Assembly (NCBI RefSeq): GCF_033473495.1
Contig: NC_088939.1
Span: 3,348,001 to 3,412,000 of the forward strand
Length of the DNA stretch: 64,000 nucleotides
DNA from: Cercospora beticola
Lineage: Eukaryota; Ascomycota; Dothideomycetes; Mycosphaerellales; Mycosphaerellaceae
Reading direction: 5' to 3'
Below the pieces are notes generated by a model, which saw nothing but the letters and a program-made list of their open reading frames with translations, did no database searches and had not been told where the DNA came from. Of the stretch, positions 31,889 to 43,927 are shown piece by piece (position 1 is the first letter of the stretch; every line of letters begins with the position of its first letter). Position numbers and translations under genes: made by a program.

Positions 31889-34800
31889 CTTATACTATCT
31901 AGAGGATTTCCTTCTATCTAGTTTAGGTTAGTAGTATAGGTTGCCTAGCTCTCTTTTCTACTTATACTTATCTTTTAATCTCCCTATACCTATCTTTAAT
32001 ATACTAGTATATAGGTTAGGTATCTTACTTTTTAGATACTTACCTAGCTAGGTCCTAGGTATATAAATAGAGAGGAGTAATATTTGCTTCTCTCTCTAGA
32101 ACTATAGTTATAACTAACTTATATACTCCTATAATATTCCTTAGGGCCTCCCTCTAGATCTTCTTAATAGGTTTAGTAAGGTTCCTATAGTAGCCTTATA
32201 TACTCTCTAGGTTAGACTAGACTTAGTAGCTAAAGGTAATAGCTAGTCTTACTACTACTATATAGAGGTGCCTTACTTTTTAGAAGGATACTCCCTATAT
32301 AGACTTATATAGTCTCTAAAGTAATTATATTTAGTAGGCTCCCTTTTCTACTATTTATTTAATATATAGGCTCTATTTAAGTTTAGTATCTACCTATACT
32401 CCGAGGAGTCTAAGTAATAGTAGTAGTTCTCTATTAAATCCCTAGATTTAGACTATAGCTTTAAGGTTATACTTCCTACTCCTAGTAAAGTAAATTAGCT
32501 AATATTTCTATAGTATAAATTCTGCTCTATATCTTCTTACCTATTCGTTATATTTCTAGTAGGCTTTCTTAAGTTACCTATAGTTATCCTCTATTAATAT
32601 ACTATATATAAGGATATTAGAGTTATCTATAAACTCTATTACTAAAGTAGTCCCTTTATAGAGTATTAGGAGTAGAGTAGAGATAAAGAAGAGGAAGAGG
32701 ATTAAAGATAGAGTAGAGCTTTAGAGAATTCCTATATTTTAGGGCCTTAGTTAGTCTATAAAGTCTCTAAGCCTTAGATAGGTAGTTCTATCTTAGAGGA
32801 ATAATTAGATAAATCTAATAGTATAGTCTAGGAAGCCTTTTATTCTAATATTATAAAGTAGCCTCTAGTAGGAGACCTTATTAAATGCCTCTAAGATATC
32901 GAGGTAGAGTATAGATACTATAGCTTCTAGCTTAGTTTCCTAGATAGTTTTTACTTACTTAGTAATAAGGTCTAATACTAAGGTAGTAGACCTACTAGAC
33001 CTAGTACCTATTTATTCTTCTAGGAGGAGCTTCCTTTCTTTAGTCTTCTTAGATATCCTCTTAGTAACTATAGCTTCTAGGACCTTTACTATTATATTAA
33101 GTAGAGTAATAGGTCTATATACTCCTAGCTTTAAGTAGTCTAGCTTCTATAGTTTCCTAAGTACTACTATTATAGAGTACTTAAAGGCTTTAGAGTAGTA
33201 TACTATTCTTAGGTATATAGTAAAGAGTTTAGCTAGGATTAGAGAAAGTTATTCCCTATACTTTTTAAGTAAGAGGTTTAGTATTTAGTTAGGTTCTAGA
33301 GCCTTATTACTAGGTAGTTTCCTAAGGACTCCTTCTACCTTCTTTAGTTAAACTTTAACCTCTATTTAGAATTAGAGTAGTAGTTAGGTATATTAGATAT
33401 TACTTAAGTCTACCTCCCTTAGGTCTAGAAAGAAGTATCTTACTAGGATTATAGCCTTCCCTTTATTAGTATCTCTATTATACTCTATATCGGCTAGGCT
33501 TAGGAAGTATAGTAGCTAGTACTCTTAGTTAGCTCCCTCTCTAGCCTATTTAGCTATTTTCTAGATTTTCTTAGAGTCCTCTATAACTTCTTTTATTAGT
33601 TTCCTCTAAGCTAGGTTCTACTCTCTCCTTATAGCTTTGCTTCTTATATATAATACTTTAAGGTATAGCTTATAGCTCTATTCTATTTTATAGTTCCTCT
33701 ATTCTCTTCTTCTTCTTCTTACTAGCTTTATAGCCTCCTTATATTCCTAGGTCTATACTATCTTTATATAGCTTAATAGTCTAGCTATTAGAACTATCTC
33801 CTCTATAATCCTCTAGATAGAGAATTATATTCTATAGGCTAGTATATCTAGGTATTCCCTTATATTAAGTAGGAGTTAGTTAAGTTAGTTAGTATCTTAG
33901 GCTATAAGATCCTAGATTCTATTCTAGTTAGTAGCTTTCTACTACTTTCTCTAGCTTCTTCCTCTTAGCTCTTAGAGGTTAATATAGAGAGTTGTCCTAA
34001 GGGGGATATAGTTAGAGCTATATATCTCTTCTAGGAGAGCTTTATATTCTTAGATTAGGTTTTAGAGAGAGAGGCTAATAAAGACTAGGTCTAGTATTTA
34101 GTAGCTAGCTATATATCTTTCCTATATAATTATCTCTAGCTCTAGAGCTAGCTATAGTTAGGCTTCTATAATTGTTTTAATAAGCTTATCTACTATAGTA
34201 TATTAGGTTTAGGTTATATTTCTTTTCTATTTTAGGTAGTAGAGGTTAAAGTCTCCTACTACTATATAGCTTACTTTTATATCTCCTAGGGTTTATAATA
34301 GTACTTCTTAGAGTATAGGGATAGTCCCTTCTTATCTATAGCTTATTAGCTCTAAGGAGTTATAGTAGTTATAAATAGAGATAGTTCCTATAGGTATCTA
34401 GACTTAGATAGTTACTAAGTTACCTATATTATAGAAGAGTAGTTTCTAGCTATTAGTTCTAACTTTATCTAATATAAGTATTACTACCCTTAGGTTCTAC
34501 TAGAGTAGGAGGACTATAGAGTATCCTTTCTTAGCTTTAGTTCTACTATTTATAGTATTAAGCTATAGTTCTTATAGTACTATTACTATAGCCTCTTCTA
34601 TAGCTTAGCTATCTAGTAGTAGAGTTTAGGTAGTATTTAACCTATTAATATTATATTAGTAGATTATTAGAGTTTAGCTACTTATAGGATTTATAGAATT
34701 CTTAGGAGAGAAGCTTAATTAGGTTAATATCTATATCTTCCTAGTAGGTACTTATTACCTCTTAGGTATCCTTATTCTCCTATATAAGAGGGAAATAGAG

Positions 34801-35318
34801 CTTACTTACTTACCTTCTACTAGCTATTGCTACTACTATAGTATCTAGAGGCCTACCTTTATATCTAATATTCCTCTATAGAGGCTTAGCTAGTAGAGCT
34901 TTCCTCTTAAGGATTAGAAGTTCTATATTACTATCTCCTTATATTAGGCCTAAGGCTATCTCCTATTACTTTTTAAACTACTCTAAGAATACTCTTACTT
35001 TAGCCTTTATAGTAGCTTTATAGCTATATTAGAGAGAGTATACCTTATAGTCTCTCTTATAGTTATAGTATTTAATTTTCTTCTTCTTATAGCTATCTAT
35101 CCTATACTTCTCTATATAGTTTCTATATATATCTTCTATAGCCTTATAGTAGGTAGTAATATACCTAAAGCTATTATACTTAAGGCATTATATAATCCTC
35201 TACTATAGGTAGTATAGTTCTACTATATACTATATTAACCTAATAGTAATACCTCTCCTATATATTTCCCTTATAGTTTGTCTATTCTATACTACTATAA
35301 CTACTAATAAGAAGTTAG

Positions 35319-36358
35319 CCTACGAAGTCCTATTATATACCTCTACGCGGTCGTAGGTAGAAATAGATAGCTTCGGCTATACTAGTAAAGTATAGGGCGG
35401 CTAGGTACCTATAGAGATAGGAAGAAGGCGATAAAAAAGTCTAGAATTTCGACCTAGAGAGACTAGAGAGCTCCTAAGAATACGAAGACGACGCTAGCGT
35501 AGTATAACTACTATAAGATTCTAATACTCGACTACGGGACAGCCCTTCTAGATAGTAAATACTACTATAAGTCTAGAGGCTAGAGTAGTAACCTAGGCTC
35601 TAAATAGGCTAAAGAGGAGGAACTAAGTATACCTAAGAGAAGGCTTTAATAAGAAAGAGTAAGGATAGTAGAAATAGAAGAAAGGAATAGTAGAACTTCT
35701 ATAGATACTAGGACAATTAGCTACTAGGAGCCTTTTATCTAAATAGGAGACTCTAGAGCAGACTAGTCCTCTACTCTAGAGCTCTCTAGAAACCTTAAGT
35801 CTAAAGGTAGAGTATCTAATATAAGCTATCTAACTCTATACTATACTTAGAGCTACCTATAAAGACATCTACTACTATTCTAGATATTCTATAAAAACTA
35901 GAATTTCTCTAAATATAGGTTATATAACTAGGTACTAAGGAAGGTTAAAATCTAAGTAGGATTTATATAGGGAGATACCTACTCTAGGAACTAGTAAGAA
36001 AGAGTTAGATATAGGATTAATATAGATACTAGTATAGAGATAAAGACTATATATATAGGCTAGAGTCTCTAAGCTAGTAGGCAAGAGGATTAGGCTCCTA
36101 AGTACTTAGTAATATAAGAAATAACTAAGGAAAACTATATTATAAAGGATCTAATAAACTATTAAGATAATATAAATTATTCTAAGAAGAACTAGAAACT
36201 ACGGAAGCGGCAGGCTATATAGAGCTTACTATAAAATATAAAGATACGAGAGAGTTTTTCTACCGGAGTACTAGTACGAGAGCTTTTCTACCTATAGAAA
36301 AATATAGGGCGTGCTACTTACTCTAGTTAAAAGAGATAGACCGGCGTATAAGATTTAT
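35319..36358 (+). mobile_element. LINE-tailed non-autonomous element, copy A
   Basis: 1,040 bp inserted in LINE copy 1 and flanked by a 15-bp duplication (ctaataagaagttag at 35,304-35,318 and 36,359-36,373). The uninterrupted site is present in LINE copy 2 at about 38,617-38,633. It starts 'cctacgaagtcctatt', as does copy B at 55,123, so the 5' end is fixed and not a random truncation. Its last ~70-130 bp match the 3' end of the LINE ('gctacttactctag...gaccggcgtataag'). The middle does not obviously match the LINE. A SINE-like parasite using the LINE machinery is the best reading; an independent short LINE family is the alternative. Confidence 0.75.
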
Positions 36359-37202
36359 CTAATAAGAAGTTAGTCTCTTCCCTTACTCTCTAATTCTTAA
36401 GCTAAAAGGCCTTCCTAATTTTAAGCCTCTCTAGGAACTAGGTAAGGTTATCTTAGTCGAGTTAGACCTAGCTATTTATATCCTCTAGCTTCTAGGATAT
36501 CCTAATACTATATATAATTACCTAGGTACTTAGTATCTCTACCTAGGCCTCTAGATATATAGCCTTAAGCTAAGACTAGTCCTTCTCTAGCCTACTTTTC
36601 TCTCCTTCTCTATAGACGATAACTTTAAGGTCTCTACTTAAGAGCTTTTATATAGCCTTAAACTATTATACTCCTAGTTTCCTTCTAAGCTCTTTATAGC
36701 TTATCTTCTTTACTATTTCTCTTTCTTCTTAGTTTCCTATCCTTATAGAAATAGTTATAGATATCTAAACCTAGAGCCTTAGTATTATATATCTAAATTA
36801 GGCTATCTAGACCTATATTTTAGAGGTAGTAGTAGTAGGTATTAGGTAGCTCTAGAAGGTTTTCTAGATAGCTTAGAGAGTCTAGGACTCTTCCTAGTAG
36901 AGAGCGAGGTAGAGGAGAGCCTATTAGGCCTATTAGAAGAGGAGGAGAGTTAGGAAGAAAGAAAGAGTTATCTAGATATCGAGGTAACTCTAGATCTATT
37001 CTATAAGTATTTTAAGGTTCTTTTAGATTATTAGTTTTAGAGTATTAGTATTAGTAGTTATTTTCTAGCTTTATTAGCTAGAGAGAGGTAGTTACGGACA
37101 GATTTAGGCTACCTAGGAGTTAGAGTTATAACCTCCTCCTCCTAGGCTCTCTTCTCTACTTATAGCGTCGTAGTATTAGTCGGGGAGTATTATCGCGTAT
37201 TA

Positions 37203-37220
37203 GGAGGCCTCGAGGCCTCC
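37203..37220. repeat. 18-bp perfect palindrome in the LINE 5' region
   Basis: GGAGGCCTCGAGGCCTCC, followed by a run of gtc/gcc triplets. The same motif, with one transition, occurs in LINE copy 2 at 37,763-37,780, so it belongs to the LINE and not to the junction. Confidence 0.85.
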
Positions 37221-37277
37221 CGCCGTCGTCGTCGTCGCCTACTAGGGCGTATTTATTCTTTAAGAATATTCTATATC

Positions 37278-37293
37278 CTCTATACTAATTAGA
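37278..37293. repeat. target-site duplication of LINE copy 1 (5' side)
   Basis: ctctatactaattaga, identical to 23,978-23,993. Confidence 0.8.
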
Positions 37294-37730
37294 AGAAGTA
37301 CTCTAGAGCTAAATATAAGATATTAATAACCTATCTAATTCGGTTTAATAAGCGCTATAACTAGCTACGAATACTACTATTAAGCTATAAGAATATTATA
37401 TATACTATACTAACTAGAAAAGTAGAGGAACTATAGAAGTAATAGATTATATCTATCTCTATAATCTTTAATTAAGTATACTAATTAATTTAAGATATCT
37501 TCGAAATATATAACCTAAAGCTAGAATACTAATTAGAATAGCGTAATACTACTCTAACTAAAGTTTACTATAATAACTCTAATAAGCTACTAATTTAATA
37601 TTTCTAAACTATATATAATAACCTAATAACTATTAAGCCTAGACTATTAAATTATATTCTTATAGATACTTATTAGATAGATATAATATAGTAGAAGTAG
37701 AGATAATAAGTAGAAACGAAAAAAATATAA
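37294..37730 (+). pseudogene. Gag-like relic, right part
   Basis: Continuation of the plus-strand frame interrupted at 23,993. It is the only sequence between the 5' ends of the two head-to-head LINEs. Family not identified. Confidence 0.5.
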
Positions 37731-40700
37731 ACGCGCTCTAGTAGGCGACGACGACGATAGTAGGAGGCCTCGAGGCCTTCTAATACGCGATAATACTCTC
37801 CGACCGATACTATAATACTACGAGTAGAGAAGGAAGCCTAGAAGAAGGAGGTTATAACTCTAACTTCTAGGCGGCCTAAATCTGTTTATAACTACTTCTC
37901 TCTAGCTAATAAGGCTAGAAAATAACTACTAATACTAATACTCTAAAACTAATAATCTAAAAAAACCTAAAAATACTTATAGAATAGATCTAGAGTTACC
38001 TCGATATCTAGATAACTCTTTCTTTCTCTCTAACTCTTCTTCTTCTCTAATAAGCCTAATAGGCTCTCCTCTACCTCGCCCTCTACTAGGAAGAGTCCTA
38101 GACTCTCTAAGCTATCTAGAAAACCTTCTAGAACTGCCTAATACCTACTACTACTACCTCTAAAATATAGGTCTAGATAGCCTAATTTAGATATATAATA
38201 CTAAGGCTCTAGCTTTAGATATCTATAACTATTTCTATAAGGATAGGAAACTAAGAAGAAAGAGAAATAGTAAAGAAGATAAGCTATAAAGAGCTTAGAA
38301 GGAAACTAGGAGTATAATAGTTTAAGGCTATATAAAAGCTCTTAAGTAGAGACCTTAAAGTTATTATCTATAGAGAAGGAGAGAAAAGTAGGCTAGAGAA
38401 GGACTAATCTTAGCTTAAGGCCGTATACCTAGAGGCCTAGATAGAGATACTAAGTACCTAGGTAATTATATATAGTATTAGAATATCCTAGAAGCTAGAG
38501 GATATAAATAGCTAGGTCTAGCTCGACTAAGACAACCTTACCTAGTTCCTAGATAGGCTTAAAATTAGGAAGGCCTTTTAGCTTAAGAACTAGAGAGTAA
38601 GGGAAGAGACTAACTTCTTATTAGTAGTAATAGTAGTATAGGATAGATAGACTATAAGGGAAATATATAGGAGAGGTATTACTATTAGGTTAATATAGTA
38701 TATAGTAGAACTATACTACCTATAGTAGAGGATTATATAATACCTTAAGTATAATAGCTTTAGGTATATTACTACCTACTATAAGGCTATAGAAGAAATA
38801 TATAGAAACTATATAGAGAAGTATAGAATAGATAGCTATAAGGAGAAGAAAATTAAATACTATAACTATAAGGGAGACTATAAGGTATACTCCTTCTAAT
38901 ATAGCTATAAAGCTACTATAAAGGCTAAAGTAAGAGTATTCTTAGAGTAGTTTAAAAAGCAATAGAAGGTAGCCTTAGACCTAATATAAGGAGATAGTAC
39001 TATAGAACTCCTAATCCTTAAGAGGAAAGTCCTATTAGCTAAGCCTCTATAGAGGGATATTAGGTATAAAGGTAGGCCTCTAGGTACTATAGTAATAGTA
39101 ATAGCTAGTAGGAGGTAAGTAAGTAAGCTCTACTTCTCTTCTATATAGAAGAATAAGGATACCTAAGAGGTAATAAGTACTCTCTAGAAAGATATAGATA
39201 TTAATCTAATTAAGCTCCTCTTCTAAGAATTCTAAGAATCCTATAAGTAGCTAAACTCTAATAATCTACTAATATAATATTAATAGGTTAAATACTACCT
39301 AAACTCTACTACTAGATAGCTAAGCTATAGAAGAGGCTATAGTAATAGTACTATAAGAACTATAGCTTAATACTATAAATAGTAGAACTAAAGCTAAGAA
39401 AGGATACTCTATAGTCCTCCTACTCTAGTAGAACCTAAGAGTAGTAATACTTATATTAGATAAAGTTAGAACTAATAGCTAGAAACTAATCTTCTATAAT
39501 ATAGGCGACCTAGTAACTATCTAAGTCTAGATACCTATAGGAACTATCTCTATTTATAACTACTATAACTCCTTAGAGCCTATAAGCTATAGATAAGAAG
39601 GGACTATCTCTATACTCTAAGAAGTACTATTATAAACTCTAGAGGATATAAAAGTAAGCTATATAGTAGTAGGAGACTTTAACCTCTACTACTCGAAATA
39701 GAGAGGAAATATAACTTAAACCTAATATACTATAGTAGATAAGCTTATTAAAATAATTATAGAGGCCTAACTATAGCTAGCTCTAGAGCTAGAGACAATT
39801 ATATAGGAAAGATATATAGCTAGCTACTAAATACTAGACCTAGTCTTTATTAGCCTCTTCCTCTAAAACCTAATCTAAGAATATAAAGCTCTTCTAGAAG
39901 AGATATATAGCTCTAACTATATCCCTCTTAGGATAACTCTCTATATTAACCTCTAAGAACTAAGAGAAAGAAGCTAGAGAAAGTAGTAGAAAGCTACTAA
40001 CTAGGATAGAATCTAGGACCTTATAGCCTAAGATACTAACTAACTTAACTAACTCCTACTTAATATAAAAGAATACCTAGATATACTAGCCTATAGAATA
40101 TAATCCTCTATCTAGAGGATTATAGAGGAGACAGTTCTAATAGCTAGACTATTAAGCTATATAAAGATAGTATAGACCTAGAAATATAAGGAGGCTATAA
40201 AGCTAGTAAGAAAGAGGAGAAGAGAATAGAGGAACTATAAGATAGAATAGAGCTATAAGCTATACCTAGAAGTATTATATATAAGAAGTAAGGCTATAAG
40301 GAGAGAGTAGAACCTAGCTTAGAGGAGACTAATAAAAGAAGTTATAGAGGACTCTAAGAAAATCTAGAAAATAGCTAAATAGACTAGAGAGAGAGCTAAC
40401 TAAGGGTACTAGCTACTATACTTCCTAAGCCTAGCTAATATAGAATATAATAGAGATACTAATAAGAGGAAAGCTATAATCCTAGTAAGACACTTCTTCC
40501 TAGACCTAAGAGAAGTAGACTTAAGTAATATCTAATATACCTAACTACTACTCTAATTCTAGATAGAGGTTAAGGTTTAACTAAAGGAAGTAGAAGAAGT
40601 CCTTAGGAAACTACCTAGTAATAAGGCTCTAGGACCTAACTAAATATTAAACCTTTTACTTAAAGAGTATAGGGAATAACTTTCTCTAATTCTAGCTAAA

Positions 40701-42758
40701 CTCTTTACTATATACCTAAGAATAGTATACTACTCTAAAGCCTTTAAGTACTCTATAATAGTAGTACTTAGGAAACTATAGAAGCTAGACTACTTAAAGC
40801 TAGGAGTATATAGACCTATTACTCTACTTAATATAATAGTAAAGGTCCTAGAGGCTATAGTTACTAAAAGGATATCTAAGAAGACTAAAGAAAGGAAGCT
40901 CCTTCTAGAAGAATAAATAGGTACTAGGCCTAGTAGGTCTACTACCTTAGTATTAGACCTTATTACTAAGTAAGTAAAAACTATCTAGAAAACTAAGCTA
41001 GGAGCTATAGTATCTATACTCTACTTTAATATCTTAGAGGTATTTAATAAGGTCTCCTACTAGAGGCTACTTTATAATATTAGAATAAAAGGCTTCCTAG
41101 ACTATACTATTAGCTTTATCTAATTATTCCTCTAAGATAGGACTACCTACCTAAAGCTTAGAGAATTTATAGACTAACTAAGGCTCTAAAATATAGGAAT
41201 TCCCTAAGGCTCTACTCTATCTCTAATCCTCTTCCTTTTCTTTATCTCTACTTTACTCCTAATACTATATAAAGAGACTACTTTAGTAATAGGGTTTATA
41301 GATAACTCTAATATCCTTATATATAGTATATTAATAGAGGACAACTATAGGCAACTTAAGAAAGCCTACTAGAAATATAAAGAATAGGTAAGGAGATATA
41401 GAGTAGAATTTATACTATAGAAATATTAGCTAATCTACTTTACTAGGAGTAGGAAGTATAACCTTAAGGCTATAGTCTAAATCTAGAGATTTAATAGAGA
41501 ACTACTACTGTTACTTAGACTCTTTAGAGTTTAGGTAGATACTAAACTTAAATAGAGCCTATATATTAAAGAAGTAGTAGAAAAGGGAGCCTACTAAATA
41601 TAATTACTTTAGAGACTATATAAGTCTATATAGAGAGTATCCTTCTAAAAAGTAAGGTACCTCTATATAGTAGTAGTAAGACTAGCTATTACCTTTAGCT
41701 ACTAAGTCTAGTCTAACCTAGAGAGTATATAAAGCTACTATAGGAACCTTACTAAACCTATTAAGAAGATCTAGAGAGAGGCTCTAAGGAATATTATAGG
41801 AGTATATAAGTTAGTTATAATAGCTATCCTAGAGAGAGAAGTAAATATTACTCCTCTCTATCTATATACCTAGGACCTAGCTAGGTAAGTATCTAAAAAG
41901 TAAGATACCTAACCTATATATTAGTATATTAAAAATAGGTATAGGGAGACTAAAAAGTAAGTATAAATAGGAAAGGGAGCTAGGCAACCTATACTACTAA
42001 CCTAAACTAGATAGGAGGAAATCCTCTAGATAGTATAAGGCTATAAAATAACGATATAGATATACCTAGGCTATAAGGTATAGTAGGCTAAATATTAGTA
42101 GAATAGAAGATAGGAAAGGAATAAGAAAGAGAGAAGAGTAAGAGTAGAAGAGGAATAACTACTAGTATAGAAAACTACTATCTCCTCTACTATTAGACTA
42201 ACTCTATATAAAGGACTTACTAGACTAGAGAGTATAATAGTTATACTCTTAAGGATAGAGTATATTAGGATAAGGCAATACTTTACTAAAAGGAGAGTTC
42301 TAGGATTTATACTAGACTACGAATATAGATAGAGATATAAGATACTAAAATATATATATATATTCTACCTAAAATAGAACGAGAGAAGATACTTACTATT
42401 CTAGATAGAGGGATCTATAAACTAGAAGGATCTAGCTAATATAAAGAGAGGGCTATATATAATAGTAAAGTAGCTTATCTAAGAAGGGATCCTAGACTAA
42501 TTCTTATTTATAAGAGAAGAGGTATAGGAGGATAAGAGAAGAGAGAAGAGGAAGGATAGAGTCTAGTAAAAGAAGGACTTACTAGATACCTAGTATTATC
42601 CGAAGGAGAATAGAAGCGAAGGAAGTAGCTATATAGGCTATAAATAAAGGGATATACGAGGGTTTTTCGAAGGCTTTTCTCTCGACTAATATCTATAGAG
42701 CGTACTACTTACTCTAGTTTAAAGAGGTAGACCGGCGTATAAGAACTATCTATCTATA
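37730..42758 (+). mobile_element. LINE copy 2 (Tad1/I-like), full-length, RIP-inactivated
   Basis: About 5.03 kb, plus orientation, CpG-rich 5' end and an (atct)n 3' tail at about 42,747-42,758. An ORF1 region (about 38.0-39.0 kb) has zinc-knuckle-like remnants. APE-type endonuclease at about 39.24-39.95 kb includes 'VGDFNLYYS' at 39,667-39,693, where the family has GDFNLHH. Reverse transcriptase at about 40.56-41.46 kb includes 'KLPSNKALGPN', 'GVYRPITLL', 'LDLITK' and the active-site relic 'GFIDNSNIL', corresponding to F.DDTN with Asp changed to Asn. A C-terminal 'LLRIEYIRIRQYF' (about 42.24 kb) matches the 'LRTGHIGL' segment found after RNase H in Tad-type elements. No convincing target duplication was found for this copy. 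It keeps the intact target sites of both insertions seen in copy 1. Confidence 0.87.
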
Positions 42759-42779
42759 TAACCTACTCTTATACTATCT

Positions 42780-43896
42780 TCTTACTTTTATATCTTTTTA
42801 TCTTTATAAGTAAGTAGACTCTATAAAGCTAATATTCCTTTAGAATAGAAATATACTCTTTTAGGTTAGTAACTTTATAAAGATCTTTAAGAAGACCTTC
42901 TCTAAAGTATATAAATCTCCTATACTATAGCTTCTACTAAAGTAAAATTCTCTCTATAGTAGAATATATATAGGCTTTATTCTCTTCTAGAGTTATAGTA
43001 TATATCTTCTCTACTAAGGTATTATTAATCTAGTTAATAAATAGAACCTCTTCTTAGAGTTTTATTCTTTCTTAAAGTAAATATATATTCTTCCTTTAAT
43101 AGTTTCTTAGAGAGCTATCTTCCTATAGATTACTTTAGCTCTATAATACTCTTCTAACTTCCTTAGAGTCCTTCTTAAGTTATTTACTAATAGACTTAAG
43201 ATATTAGTAGTACTTAGTACTAGAGTCTACTTAAAGTAGTACTCTAGACTTAATTCTTTTCTCTTTATACTCTCTCTATAGAATATATCTTACTAGGCTC
43301 TTTTATAGCTTATATATATATCTAGGAACTTCTTATTACGGGCAGAGACTAGATTTACTTAAATTACGTAATCGGAACGGGCCGTCCTGTCTTAGCGCCG
43401 GCGTCCGGCCTATATAGATACCTCGTCCCTAGGACCTCTTTCTAGACTCGTACGTAAACTTCCGAATATACGAGGTTACTCCGAACGACTCGTTATACTT
43501 CTAAATCCTTTAAGATCTTCTAGACCTTCTTATATACTATATATAGGTATACCTCTAGTCTCTCTATTCTTTTATACTTCTCTTTTAAAGTCTAATAGGT
43601 ATAGAAGTAACCTATACTACCTTAGACTATCTTTTAGGTATCTATAAACTCGAGCTTATAACCTATTAAATTAAGGTACTTAATATATATTATAGATAGA
43701 TCTATATTATAGTAGAAGTTACCTAATAGATAGGTCTTAAGATAGGAACTAATATATTAATTATATTAGTTAGCTAGAACTATAGAAAAAAGTAGAGAAG
43801 AGATTCTTCTTCTACTAAGACTCTTAATACCTTAGGTACCTATTTCCTTCTATAGAGAAAACTAACTTATTAGACTAGCCTATATATTCTAATAGC

Positions 43897-43900
<4 letters not shown>
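42780..43900 (-). mobile_element. Copia-like Gag-region fragment (inverted relative to the 58-kb element)
   Basis: Sequence here, read on the minus strand, matches the 58.2-59.0 kb part of the Copia-like element in blocks (for example 'ctaatataattaatatattag' shortened by mutation, and the 'gcctagtaa.atat' region). The match fades beyond about 43,780, so either a divergent relative or a truncated copy is present. It is interrupted by a solo LTR. Confidence 0.6.
43334..43497 (+). mobile_element. solo LTR of the Gypsy chromovirus family
   Basis: 164 bp, the same length as the Gypsy LTRs but in the opposite orientation to them. Flanked by a perfect 5-bp target duplication CTTCT (43,329-43,333 and 43,498-43,502). 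No internal Gypsy sequence, so this is the product of LTR-LTR recombination. Confidence 0.92.

Positions 43901-43927
<27 letters not shown>

Larger units (their letters stand above)
23994..37277 (-). mobile_element. LINE copy 1 (Tad1/I-like non-LTR retrotransposon), interrupted by two later insertions
   Basis: About 5.07 kb of LINE on the minus strand in three pieces: 23,994-24,714 (3' end), 31,889-35,318 and 36,374-37,277 (5' end). It matches LINE copy 2 base for base in inverted orientation apart from scattered transitions. The 3' terminus is an (atct)n tail; the 5' terminus is CpG-rich and contains the palindrome at 37,203-37,220. By alignment to copy 2, reverse transcriptase lies at about 32.5-33.4 kb and the APE-type endonuclease at about 34.0-34.7 kb. 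All frames are broken by RIP. The breaks are the Gypsy element (24,720-31,888) and a LINE-tailed non-autonomous element (35,319-36,358), each with its own target duplication. Confidence 0.85.
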
